Source: a bacterium (GTDB lineage Bacteria; CG2-30-53-67). Taken from it: a DNA stretch of 35,450 nt. Within the stretch, counting starts at the first letter, position 1, and each line of letters starts with the position of its first letter. Below the pieces are notes generated by a model, which worked only from the letters and a program-made list of their open reading frames with translations, had not been told where the DNA came from and did no database searches. Where the stretch lies: positions 1 through 35,450 of the forward strand of contig CAKKPE010000155.1 in NCBI GenBank assembly GCA_919901565.1, in the 5' to 3' direction. Positions 7,402 to 15,236 of this stretch are shown piece by piece. Position numbers and translations under genes: made by a program.

Positions 7402-7866
7402 TCACCTCCCTATCTCCGCCGCGTTCTGTCCGCAATCGAATACTCCATTGCCGGACTTGACGGCTTCATGATAAGCTACCCGAACGATGCTTCCCTTTGG
7501 GGGGATGGCGGTCAGGCGTGCTGTGAAAAACGATTCTCTTGCCCCTCTTCGCCGGATGATTCCAGGGTAGTAGCGAGTGCTGACCTGATCAACAATCTCG
7601 TTTCCAGGGTTGATCACCGAGATATCAACGTGTCCCCAGTTACCAATAGAACTATCACGGCGTTTTACATTTCCAGAGACCTCAAGCACATCCACATCCT
7701 GATAAACATAGGCTTTGGAGATAGTGATCATTTTGGATTGGACCATCACAAGGGAAACCGCTCCCTGTTCTACCAGATTGATCCGGTTGGCTGTGCATCC
7801 CGAGAAGAGAATCCATAAGGCAACGAGAATGAAGATTGACAGAATGGTTTGTTTTATTCTTTGCAT
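7402..7866 (-). CDS. Putative lipoprotein of unknown function
   Basis: 154 residues. A lipoprotein signal peptide is plain: basic start MQRIKQ, hydrophobic core TILSIFILVALWIL, lipobox LFSGC with Cys at about residue 24. The mature part (VLEVSGNVKRRD, GHVDISVINPGNEIVD, the basic segment YYPGIIRRRGARE, then FFTARLTAIPPKGSIVRVAYH) reads like a single beta-sandwich domain with an extracytoplasmic role. I do not recognise a named family. ATG follows GGAGAGACGTT. It lies 61 bp downstream of the P-II gene on the same strand with no obvious terminator between, so it may be the last gene of the metal-efflux operon; if so it could be a periplasmic accessory. That link is inference from position only. 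Confidence 0.75.
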   Translation of the reverse strand: MQRIKQTILSIFILVALWILFSGCTANRINLVEQGAVSLVMVQSKMITISKAYVYQDVDVLEVSGNVKRRDSSIGNWGHVDISVINPGNEIVDQVSTRYYPGIIRRRGARESFFTARLTAIPPKGSIVRVAYHEAVKSGNGVFDCGQNAAEIGR

Positions 7867-7927
7867 AACGTCTCTCCGCTATTTTTTCTCCTGTTAGGAA
7901 ACAGGGGTTCTTTCATGATGCAACCTT

Positions 7928-8257
7928 TCAGCCTATCTCGCCCTTGCTGATCTTGATTGCCTTTTCAACATCGAAAACATAAATCTTGCCGTCCCCGCGA
8001 AGCCCCGTATAAGCCTTCTTTTCAATGATGGAGATGATTTCATCCAGCAGATCATCCCGGCAGAATATCTCAAGTTTTGTATAAGGAGCAAAGTCCATCA
8101 GGTCGTCGGTGACCGGGTGAGGGGAGTCCTTGTCTCCCCTCCGTCCGAATCCTTTGATGTCTACAATGCTGACGCCTCGAAGCCCCTCCACCTTCTGCAG
8201 GGCCGAGGTCACTTCAGTCAGTTTGTGTGGTTTGATATACGCCGTAATCTCTTTCAT
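7928..8257 (-). CDS. P-II family protein linked to metal efflux (PII-NG-like)
   Basis: 109 residues with the complete P-II fold: N-terminal MKEITAYIKPHKLTEV, the VDIKGFGRRGDK turn entering the T-loop, TKLEIFCRDDLLDEIISII, and the B/C-loop block TGLRGDGKIYVFDVEKAIKI that binds nucleotide in GlnB/GlnK. The T-loop (about 37-58, DKDSPHPVTDDLMDFAPY) lacks the uridylylated tyrosine at position 51, so control by GlnD-type modification is unlikely. P-II proteins of this kind are known to be encoded next to heavy-metal RND pumps (the PII-NG subgroup); their ligand and target are not settled. The gene follows czcA by 14 bp with a strong AAAGGAGG site, so it is certainly in the efflux operon. A regulatory interaction with the pump is inferred. 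Confidence 0.88.
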   Translation of the reverse strand: MKEITAYIKPHKLTEVTSALQKVEGLRGVSIVDIKGFGRRGDKDSPHPVTDDLMDFAPYTKLEIFCRDDLLDEIISIIEKKAYTGLRGDGKIYVFDVEKAIKISKGEIG

Positions 8258-8271
8258 TTGAACCTCCTTTG

Positions 8272-11200
8272 TTATTTCATGACCACTTCTTCTTCAGGTT
8301 TAATGGCAAACCACTTATATAATGCCGGTATGACCAGCAGGGTCAGGATGGTAGAGGTCACAAGCCCGCCGATGACGACAGTCGCCAGGGGACGTTGCAC
8401 TTCACTGCCGATCCCATGTGAAAAAAGGAGCGGAATCATACCGAGCGATGCAGCCATGGCGGTCATAAGAACCGGCCGAAGTCTCAAGCACGCCCCTTGG
8501 GCCGAAGCCTGATCGACCGAAATTCCGTCCCGCATAAGCTGATTCAGGTACGTTACGAGAACGATGCCGTTCAAGAGGGCGATCCCGAAAAGAGCAATGA
8601 AACCAACGGATGCAGGAACCGAAAGATTCTGCCCGGAAATCCACAAGGCCACGACACCACCGACCAGGGCCAGGGGAATATTCAGGAAGATCAGAAGAGA
8701 GTTCTTCAACGAGTTGAAGCTTGAGAAAAGGAGCAAAAAGATGATGAACAAGGTGATCGGGACGACAACCGCCAGGCGTTTATTGGCCTCCTGTTGCAGG
8801 CGGAACTGACCGCCCCAGGTGACAAGATAACCGGGCGGCAGATCTACCTTCCGATCAATAGCCGCCTGCGCTTCCCCGACGAAGGAACCGATGTCGCGGT
8901 CCATCACGTTGCATTGGACCGTGATAAATCGCTGGTTCTTTTCCCGAGTGATCTGGCGCGGGCCAATCACTTCTTTGATCGTCGCCAGTTGGGCCAGCGG
9001 AACCTTGGTGCCGTTTGGGGCATTGATAAGGATTTGGCCGATGCTTTCAGGCGTGCTCCGGTATTCCGGCGCATACCGGACCAGTATCTCAAAACGGCGG
9101 ATACCCTCGAAGATTTCGCCGGCCACCTCGCCGCCCACGGCAGCACGGATCACCTCTTGGACATCGGATACATTAATGCCGTACCGGGCAATAGCCTGAC
9201 GGTCTACCCGGACGAGAAGCTGCGGCATTCCTGAGACCTGGTCGACCTGCACGTCTGCTGCGCCGCGGACCCCTTCGATCACGGCGGCGACTTCATCGGC
9301 CTTCTGCTTCAGGATATCCAGATCATCCCCGAATAGCTTGATCGCCAACTCGGACCGAACGCCTTCCAGCAGCTCATCCACAGTCATGGCGATAGGCTGG
9401 GTGAAATTCGTAAGCACACCAGGGATCTCACCGATCTCGCTGCGTATGGTCTCTTCCAGTTCCTCCTGGGAAGAGACACGCCACTCTTCCTTAGGTTTAA
9501 GCAGGATATAGATTTCAGCGCTGTTAACGGGGTCGGTATGCGCTCCGACTTCCCCCCGACCGATCCGGGTCACCACACCCGTGATTTCCTGAACTTTCAT
9601 GAGTCGTTTCTCCGCACGCAAGGTGACGCGTGTGCTCTCCGTCAGGGAGATGGACGGCGCCATGGTGAGACGCAGGACCAAGGTCCCTTCCTGCAGGGTC
9701 GGAGTGAATTCCGAACCCAGGCGTGGGAAGACTAACATGCCCACAAGAATCAGGGAAACGGCCAATCCAACGGCCAGATGACGATGCCCCACAAAGTACC
9801 TGACCAGCGGCTCATAAGACCTCTTCAGCCAACGGACCACAGCAATTTCATGGTCGTGATCCTCTTTCCCGGTAGACTTGGGTCTTCGCATCAATAAATG
9901 GGACAAGACCGGCGCAAGGAAGAGAGCAAAGATCAGGGAACCCAGCATGGCCATGGCCACGGTGTAGGCCAGTGGCCGGAAGGTCTTGCCTTCCACCCCC
10001 TGCAGAGTGAAGAGGGGGAGGAAAACAATAATAATGATCGACACGGCAAACAAGATAGGACGGGCCACCTCGGCACAGGCACGGGCCACAATCTGGATGA
10101 GCGGTGTTTCCGGCTCGGATTCACGCAGCATCCGGTCCACATTCTCCACCATCACGATGGTTCCGTCCACCATCATGCCGATGGCGATAGCGATTCCCCC
10201 GAAGGACATGAGGTTGGCCGAAATTCCAAAGATTCGCATTCCCAGCATGGCAAAGAGCACGGAAAAGGGGATGGCCAGCGTGACCACCAGGCTCGGACGA
10301 AAGGCTCCCATAAAGATGAAGAGAACAAGTGCCACAAAGACGATTCCTTCGACGAGTGCGTCCGTTACGGTCGCCACGCATGCTTCAACAAGCGTCTTCT
10401 GTTCATAATAGGGGACGATCCGGACGCCCTTGGGAAGGATCTTGTTGATCTCTTCAAGCTTTTTTTCAACCGCTCCGATGACCGTGGAGGAGTTGCTCCC
10501 AAAGAGCTTCACCACCATGCCCGCGACGACTTCTTCGACTCCGTTTCGTGTTTGAACACCGCGGCGCACGGCCCCGCCGATCTGTATATCCGCCAGTTGT
10601 TTCAGAAAGACCGGTGTTCCGTCTTCGGATTTGATCACGATGTTCTCAAGATCGTCAATGGAACTCGCAAGGCCCACGGAACGAACGATAAACTCCTCCG
10701 CGTCCTTCTCTATGAATTGGGCGCCCACATTCAGGTTGTTCGCCCGAACCTTCTCGATCACATCAGGGAGGGTCACATCAAAGCGCAGCAGGGCGTCAGG
10801 ATTCACCACGAGATGAAACTGTTTCTCCCAACCCCCGATGCCGAGGACTTCGGTGACTCCCGGCACGGTCTGCAGGTGGAACTTAATCAGCCAGTCCTGA
10901 ATGACCCGAAGTTCCTCCAAAGACCGCTCACCTGTTTCGTCCTCCAGGTAATAAAAGAGCACCAGGCCCATGCCCGTGGAGATCGGCCCCATCATGGGCT
11001 CGCCGAATCCTTCGGGAATTTGTTCACGGGCCTCCTGTAGCCGTTCGTTCACAAGCTGGCGGGCAAAGTAGATATCCACCCCGTCTTCGAAGTAGATGTT
11101 CACAACGGACAGGCCGAAGTTGGAAACAGAGCGAATATTTTGAATGTCCGGCAGTCCATTCATGGCAACTTCGACCGGGTAGGTGACATATTTTTCGACC

Positions 11201-11379
11201 TCCTCCGGCGCCAGACCCTCGGTAGTGGTAAAGACCTGGACCAGATTGGGGGAGACGTCCGGGAAGGCATCCACGGGAAGGCCGCGGTAGCTGTAGAAAC
11301 CCGCCGCCATCACCAGGACCCCCAACACCAACACAAGAAGACGGCTCTTGAGGGTAAATTGAATAATCTTCTCTATCAT
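8272..11379 (-). CDS. czcA: Heavy-metal RND efflux pump, inner-membrane component (CzcA/CusA family)
   Basis: 1035 residues, the normal length for HME-RND permeases. These proton-driven trimers take metal ions from the periplasm or inner membrane and pass them to the adaptor and outer-membrane channel. Visible marks include GLPVDAFPDVSPNLVQVFTTTEGLAPEEVEKYVTYP split over the N-terminal region, ISFQV-type porter segments, TM4 GGIAIAIGMMVDGTIVMVEN, and C-terminal RLRPVLMTAMAASLGMIPL and GSEVQRPLATVVIGGL. The periplasmic part (FTQPIAMTVDELLEGVRSEL, then IKLFGDDLDIL) is CzcA-like, whereas TM4 lacks the CzcA DFG motif and resembles the CusA/other HME form. Methionines expected for Cu/Ag transport in the porter domain are mostly absent (ARYGI where CusA has ARYGM). 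The ion is therefore undecided, with divalent metals (Zn, Co, Ni, Cd) somewhat favoured. Confidence 0.95.
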   Translation of the reverse strand: MIEKIIQFTLKSRLLVLVLGVLVMAAGFYSYRGLPVDAFPDVSPNLVQVFTTTEGLAPEEVEKYVTYPVEVAMNGLPDIQNIRSVSNFGLSVVNIYFEDGVDIYFARQLVNERLQEAREQIPEGFGEPMMGPISTGMGLVLFYYLEDETGERSLEELRVIQDWLIKFHLQTVPGVTEVLGIGGWEKQFHLVVNPDALLRFDVTLPDVIEKVRANNLNVGAQFIEKDAEEFIVRSVGLASSIDDLENIVIKSEDGTPVFLKQLADIQIGGAVRRGVQTRNGVEEVVAGMVVKLFGSNSSTVIGAVEKKLEEINKILPKGVRIVPYYEQKTLVEACVATVTDALVEGIVFVALVLFIFMGAFRPSLVVTLAIPFSVLFAMLGMRIFGISANLMSFGGIAIAIGMMVDGTIVMVENVDRMLRESEPETPLIQIVARACAEVARPILFAVSIIIIVFLPLFTLQGVEGKTFRPLAYTVAMAMLGSLIFALFLAPVLSHLLMRRPKSTGKEDHDHEIAVVRWLKRSYEPLVRYFVGHRHLAVGLAVSLILVGMLVFPRLGSEFTPTLQEGTLVLRLTMAPSISLTESTRVTLRAEKRLMKVQEITGVVTRIGRGEVGAHTDPVNSAEIYILLKPKEEWRVSSQEELEETIRSEIGEIPGVLTNFTQPIAMTVDELLEGVRSELAIKLFGDDLDILKQKADEVAAVIEGVRGAADVQVDQVSGMPQLLVRVDRQAIARYGINVSDVQEVIRAAVGGEVAGEIFEGIRRFEILVRYAPEYRSTPESIGQILINAPNGTKVPLAQLATIKEVIGPRQITREKNQRFITVQCNVMDRDIGSFVGEAQAAIDRKVDLPPGYLVTWGGQFRLQQEANKRLAVVVPITLFIIFLLLFSSFNSLKNSLLIFLNIPLALVGGVVALWISGQNLSVPASVGFIALFGIALLNGIVLVTYLNQLMRDGISVDQASAQGACLRLRPVLMTAMAASLGMIPLLFSHGIGSEVQRPLATVVIGGLVTSTILTLLVIPALYKWFAIKPEEEVVMK

Positions 11380-11475
11380 GCTCTGTACTCCTTTTATTCC
11401 TGCCTGTTATCAAAACCAGAAGGATTCTTGTCTTATTAAGAAAGGGGCAATGGCTGCTGCTGAAAAGAGCGTCTC

Positions 11476-12717
11476 TTAATGCTCGTCCCCCTCACCAAAT
11501 GCCTCTTTCCCGATTTCCGCTTTCAGTGTGAAGGCCCCTTTGCTGACGTAACGGTCTCCTTTTTCAAGACCGGAGAGGATTTCAATATTGACATCATTGC
11601 TTCTTCCCACTGAAACAGCTCGAGGCTCAAATCCTTCCTCGGTACGGACAAAGATGGAGGACTGATCCTCCATGGTCTGGAGGGCCGTCTTTGGAACAGC
11701 AACAGCGGCCTCCATTTCACTCACAACCACCTGGGCATTGACGAAGAGGCCCGGTTTCCAGCGACCGTCTTCGTTGGGTAAGACCACTCGCGCCGGGGCC
11801 GTTCGAGTCTTCTCCCCCACCATGGGTCCCAGGTAAGAGATCGTCCCTTCGGCATCCGGTAATCCCTGACCTGCAGAGATGATCGCCTTCTGGCCGATCT
11901 GCACAAAGGGAAGATCCTTCTGATAGATACTCAGGTTTACCCAGACCGTGTCCAGATCAGCGATCACAAAAGCCTCGGTCTCTTCATGCAGGACCTCTCC
12001 GATAGTAATATGTTTTTCGATGACCGTCCCGTCAAAGGGGGCACGGATCTCATAATAGGTGAAGTCCACGTCCGGCTGACTCGGCAATTTTTTTACGAAG
12101 GACTCCGAAAAACCGAGGGCATGGAGCTTCTGTTCTGCGGAGCGGAGCTCAATCCGGACCTCCGCCAGCTTCTGTTTGGCCTCCAGATATTCCTGCTCAG
12201 AGGTGATCTTTTTGGTCCACAACTCTTTCTCCCGTCTGAAGTTGGCCAAAGCCAGATCTTCCCTTTCCTTTGCCGCCAAATAGGCAGACTTGGCGTCAGC
12301 TAGTTCACGGCTCTCCAGCACGGCCATCACCTCTCCGGTCTGAACCTTTTCACCGAGGGTCTTCTTGACCTCACGGACAATGCCCGGCACTCGGGGAACC
12401 ACGTGGCCCAGCCTGTCGGCGTTGACGGTCACTTCACCCGGCAGACTGACATGGACCTTGATGCGGCCGGGACCGGCAGTCCGGACTTCGATGCCGAGCT
12501 CCTTCATCTCATCTTCGGTGAGTCGGGCCACCTTCCTATCACCGTCTTCTTCATTGTGGTCCTGATCCGTTTTTTCAGCATGATCGTCGTGATCGCTCTG
12601 TTTCTGATTTACATGTGCCTGCTCCGGCGTCTTATCTGTGGGTTGAAACTGTTTATATATCACCGCGGCCAGAACAACTCCGACCAGTACGATGGCAATG
12701 GTAAAGATTCGCTTCAT
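11476..12717 (-). CDS. czcB: Heavy-metal efflux periplasmic adaptor (CzcB/CusB family)
   Basis: 413 residues from the chosen ATG. An N-terminal anchor (RIFTIAIVLVGVVLAAVIY) is followed by a His/Asp-rich segment (DHDDHAEKTDQDHNEEDGD) likely to bind metal ions, a barrel-sandwich/lipoyl half (GHVVPRVPGIVREVKKTLGEKVQTGEVMAVLES), a helical hairpin (about 140-210, AKSAYLAAKEREDLALANFRR and after), and the beta-barrel and membrane-proximal domains (YYEIRAPFDGTVIEKHI, then KPGLFVNAQVVVSE). It bridges CzcA and the outer-membrane channel. An in-frame ATG five codons earlier (12732) overlaps the czcC stop by ATGA, but GGGAG sits correctly only for the ATG at 12717, so that start is preferred. The gap to czcA is 96 bp. 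Confidence 0.93.
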   Translation of the reverse strand: MKRIFTIAIVLVGVVLAAVIYKQFQPTDKTPEQAHVNQKQSDHDDHAEKTDQDHNEEDGDRKVARLTEDEMKELGIEVRTAGPGRIKVHVSLPGEVTVNADRLGHVVPRVPGIVREVKKTLGEKVQTGEVMAVLESRELADAKSAYLAAKEREDLALANFRREKELWTKKITSEQEYLEAKQKLAEVRIELRSAEQKLHALGFSESFVKKLPSQPDVDFTYYEIRAPFDGTVIEKHITIGEVLHEETEAFVIADLDTVWVNLSIYQKDLPFVQIGQKAIISAGQGLPDAEGTISYLGPMVGEKTRTAPARVVLPNEDGRWKPGLFVNAQVVVSEMEAAVAVPKTALQTMEDQSSIFVRTEEGFEPRAVSVGRSNDVNIEILSGLEKGDRYVSKGAFTLKAEIGKEAFGEGDEH

Positions 12718-12728
12718 TACGTCTCCCT

Positions 12729-14096
12729 TCATTCTTGTGATATTTCTTTGAAAACGGCATCAAGCCCGACCCCGGTCAGCCGATTCACCTGGGCCTTCGA
12801 CTTGTGATAGGACGCCAGTGATTCGATATATCGGCCTCTGGCCTCAAAAAAGGTTCGTTGGGCGTCGAGGACATCCAGATAACCGAATTTGCCCTGGCGG
12901 TAACCTTCACTTGCGCCGTCAAAGGCGGTTTGGGCTCCGGGCAGTACATCTTGCTGCAGGGCTTTTGCCTCAGCGTAGGCAATGGAGAGTTCCTGATAGG
13001 CTTCAGCTAGAGCGTTCAGCACGATCAGTTCTGCAGCCCGTTGTTCTTCCACTGCCTTGGACTGGCGCTGCCGCGCCTCCCGCACGCCTCCCGAATTACG
13101 ATCGAAGAGAGGCAGGGGAATGGAGAGCCCCATAACAAAGGCGTTGTTGTCCGTCTCTTTAAACCGGCGGATTCCCCCGCTCAAGGTCAGGTCGGGGATT
13201 CTTTCGGCCTTCTCCAGCTTCACCGTTTCCTGTCGTTGTTCCATTTCAACGGACCAACGGGCGATATCCGGGTTTTTGGAAATCGTATCCTCCAACTGCG
13301 CTGCCGACAGGATGGGAGCAATTCTTTCCAGCTCTCCATCAACCCTTTCAAAGAGCGGCGTTCCACTCCCCCAGAGAGCGGCAAGTTTCTTACGTGATGC
13401 ATCAAGCCTGCGCCTCGCCCGTTCCAGGTCGATAAGACTTGTGGAATAGGAGACCCCGGCCCTCGTCTCTTCCAATGGAGAGACTTTCCCGGCCTTGACC
13501 CGTTCCGAAATGGTGTTGAGGACCTGTTCGGAAAGGCCGGCCAATTCATCCATCAGAGAGAATCGTTCCTGGGCGGCCAGAACATCCACAAAAGCCTGGG
13601 TCGTCTCACTCAAGACATCGGCTCGTTTGGCCTCGTAATCCCATCCGGCCAGGTCCCGCTCTAAAGAGGCAACTTTTCTTCTCTTGGGGCGTTTACCCGC
13701 CAACTCGATCAACTGGCTGAGCTGGACCGTGGTCTCTGAAGAGTCAAAGTCCCGGAGCTCTTTTTCCCCTCCGAAGTTTTCCACTTCAACCCCGATCTCC
13801 GGATTGGGGAAAAGCCCTGACTGCAGTGCCCTGGCATCCTGTGCACGAACTTCCAGGGAGAATGCCTTGAGTTCAGGGTTTCTCAAAATAGCCAGAGAGA
13901 CGGCTTGTTCGAGAGTCACGATACCTGTGGGCTCTTCAGCCTCGGACTCCGCTCTTTCGGAAGAGTATTCCATAGTGTGCCCCTCTTCTGCAGAGGCAAA
14001 CCCGACCCCGGCCGTTACTGAAAGCGTGCCAGAGGAGACAGGAAATTCAAGTAATGCAAGAACTGCAATATACAACAAGAAGGATTTTACATACAC
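12729..14096 (-). CDS. czcC: Heavy-metal efflux outer-membrane channel (CzcC, TolC superfamily)
   Basis: 455 residues from the chosen start. A signal peptide (KSFLLYIAVLALLEFPVSSG) leads to two outer-membrane-factor repeats, with the typical opening VTLEQAVSLAILRNPELKAFSLEV, SGLFPNPEIGVEVENFGG, the second-repeat marker IPDLTLSGGIRRFKE...FVMGLSIPLPLFDRNSGGVREA, and the closing YRQGKFGYLDVLDAQRTFFEARGRYIESLASYHKSKAQVNRLTG region. It forms the exit duct for the RND pump. An ATG at 14150 also lies in frame, but GGAGG is placed seven bases before the GTG at 14096, whose product begins directly with the signal peptide, so GTG is chosen. Translation probably couples to czcB. Confidence 0.93.
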   Translation of the reverse strand: MYVKSFLLYIAVLALLEFPVSSGTLSVTAGVGFASAEEGHTMEYSSERAESEAEEPTGIVTLEQAVSLAILRNPELKAFSLEVRAQDARALQSGLFPNPEIGVEVENFGGEKELRDFDSSETTVQLSQLIELAGKRPKRRKVASLERDLAGWDYEAKRADVLSETTQAFVDVLAAQERFSLMDELAGLSEQVLNTISERVKAGKVSPLEETRAGVSYSTSLIDLERARRRLDASRKKLAALWGSGTPLFERVDGELERIAPILSAAQLEDTISKNPDIARWSVEMEQRQETVKLEKAERIPDLTLSGGIRRFKETDNNAFVMGLSIPLPLFDRNSGGVREARQRQSKAVEEQRAAELIVLNALAEAYQELSIAYAEAKALQQDVLPGAQTAFDGASEGYRQGKFGYLDVLDAQRTFFEARGRYIESLASYHKSKAQVNRLTGVGLDAVFKEISQE

Positions 14097-14183
14097 GGGA
14101 AAACCTCCATGATAGTCGTGTTTTAATTTTATTTCAAAAACAATGGGCAAAAAAAGTGCGATCTGAGGATTAGATTGAAGGGA

Positions 14184-14594
14184 TCAAACCAGGAGGACAA
14201 TCGTCTGCAGAGACGTTAACGTTGAAGTCAGCAAAGGCGGCCGTTGCGGGAAACGGCCGCCGGTCAGGATTTCCCCTTGAAAAACCCATGGGGCAGAGGA
14301 TGCCCTGTCAATCATATTCTTAATGACATGGGAATACTGGATGGATGAGATGTTCGGGTCTTTGGAGCTTGTTGAAATAGGGATATCCAGACAGACGTTA
14401 CAGGTTCTTGAAGTGTCAAGAACACAACTTGAAGGGAGGGATTCGGAACAGTGATTATTCAGTTCAATGCCGACATGGTCGTTTTCACTGATGCAGACAA
14501 CCATGCTGGACAAGATCCCCTGGCCTATAAGGCTATAAATCAAAAAAGGAATCAAAAAGATATAAAGAGTTCTGTTCTTAAATGTTTCGGGCAT
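14184..14594 (-). CDS. Small exported Cys/His protein heading the metal-efflux operon
   Basis: 136 residues, no named function recognised. An N-terminal hydrophobic helix (LYIFLIPFLIYSLIGQGILSSMVV, about 10-33) acts as a signal or anchor. It is followed by a cluster of possible metal ligands: C34, D39, H40, H48, C49, C57, C65 and C68, with the patterns VCISENDHVGIE and CNVCLDIPIS. I recall uncharacterised proteins with the same signal-CxxxDxHV...CxxCxDIP layout encoded upstream of czcCBA-type operons, so it is probably a conserved accessory and not chance coding. A periplasmic metal-binding or sensing role is inferred. The C-terminal third is Pro/Thr/Leu-rich without motifs. ATG at 14594 has only a weak ribosome site. 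It precedes czcC by 87 bp and is the first gene of the operon. Confidence 0.65.
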   Translation of the reverse strand: MPETFKNRTLYIFLIPFLIYSLIGQGILSSMVVCISENDHVGIELNNHCSESLPSSCVLDTSRTCNVCLDIPISTSSKDPNISSIQYSHVIKNMIDRASSAPWVFQGEILTGGRFPQRPPLLTSTLTSLQTIVLLV

Positions 14595-14620
14595 GACCGT
14601 TATCTTTCTAAAACAATAGT

Positions 14621-14637
14621 GGCACCTTAAGGTGTCC
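14621..14637. promoter_or_regulatory. Palindrome upstream of the metal-efflux operon (candidate operator)
   Basis: GGCACCTTAAGGTGTCC contains a perfect 12-bp palindrome CACCTTAAGGTG (14623-14634). It lies 29 bases upstream of the first ATG of the efflux operon and between it and divergent yjbQ. A TTGCAT/TACCAT pair with 17-bp spacing on the minus strand lies just upstream (about 14654-14682). The position suits a metal-responsive repressor or activator, but no regulator gene is in the window. Confidence 0.45.
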
Positions 14638-14702
14638 TAATTTTATTCAGGATGGATGGTAACATAGTTGCGGACTTCATGCAAGCTCAAAGAATGTTTT
14701 TA

Positions 14703-14716
14703 AGAACAGGTGTTCT
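14703..14716. promoter_or_regulatory. Perfect inverted repeat AGAACA-GG-TGTTCT upstream of yjbQ
   Basis: Six-base arms separated by GG, about 77 bases before the proposed yjbQ start. It could be a regulator binding site for yjbQ or the divergent efflux operon. No -35/-10 pair of good quality overlaps it. Confidence 0.3.
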
Positions 14717-14792
14717 GAAGAGAAGAGCTTTCAATGTTGTCACGTCTCATGGGATGTGTTATGATTCAGGCACTCAAGAAGGACAAGACAGA

Positions 14793-15191
14793 GTGTATGA
14801 AATCCTGACGATTCAGACCAAGAACCGGGTCGAAATGGTTGACATTACCCCGATGATTCAAAAGGTTTTAGACAAGTCGGGCGTAAAAGATGGTCTATGC
14901 GTCGTCTATGTCCCTCATACCACGGCTGCAGTAACCATCAATGAAAATGCTGATCCTGATGTGCAGCGGGATATCCTGCAGCATTTATCATCCCTGATCC
15001 CGGTGTCCGGAGAATACAGACACATGGAAGGAAACGCCGATGCACACATCAAGGCCAGCCTTGTCGGATCCTCTGAAACGGTCATTGTAGAGAAAGGAAG
15101 TTTGGTTTTAGGAACTTGGCAGTCAGTTTTCTTCTGTGAATTCGATGGTCCAAGGACCCGGAAATGCCATGTCAAGATCATTGAGGGATGA
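14793..15191 (+). CDS. yjbQ: YjbQ/UPF0047 family protein
   Basis: 132 residues from the preferred GTG at 14793, which matches the family's usual 130-140. The reading frame extends back to an ATG at 14652, but that extra 47-residue stretch has no family counterpart, and AAGGA lies nine bases before GTG. Conserved blocks are VDITPMIQKVLDKSG near the start, the active-site-like CVVYVPHTTAAVTINENADPDV, HIKASLVGSSETVIVEKGSLVLGTWQSVFFCEFDGPR, and the end motif RKCHVKI. Members form trimers; the E. coli protein has weak thiamin-phosphate synthase activity, but the physiological role is unsettled. It is divergent from the efflux operon and convergent with the ferredoxin gene, separated by a strong hairpin. 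Confidence 0.9.
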   Translation: MYEILTIQTKNRVEMVDITPMIQKVLDKSGVKDGLCVVYVPHTTAAVTINENADPDVQRDILQHLSSLIPVSGEYRHMEGNADAHIKASLVGSSETVIVEKGSLVLGTWQSVFFCEFDGPRTRKCHVKIIEG

Positions 15192-15219
15192 ATCCCCCCC
15201 CGGGGATACCGGGGGGGAT
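15192..15219. terminator. GC-rich hairpin between convergent yjbQ and ferredoxin genes
   Basis: Arms ATCCCCCCC(C)GG and CCGGGGGGGAT enclose the loop GGATA; the stem has at least 11 pairs with one bulged C. It sits immediately after the yjbQ stop and 18 bases before the ferredoxin stop. There is no clear T-run on either side, so it may act as a roadblock or 3'-end stabiliser for both transcripts. Confidence 0.55.
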
Positions 15220-15236
15220 CAGACAGATTAGTCAGG

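Noticed and set aside
7369-7818. Plus-strand open frame opposite the lipoprotein gene
   Set aside because: The minus strand has a signal peptide, lipobox and ribosome site; the plus frame has none.
9898-11040. Plus-strand open frame of about 380 codons opposite czcA
   Set aside because: It is His/Gly/Asp/Glu-rich, matching the reverse reading of a conserved RND permease, has no ribosome site, and czcA is certain on the other strand.
14652-14792. N-terminal 47-residue extension of YjbQ from ATG 14652
   Set aside because: The family begins close to the YEILTIQTKNRV segment. The GTG at 14793 has a better ribosome site, and the extension covers the palindrome and regulatory region.
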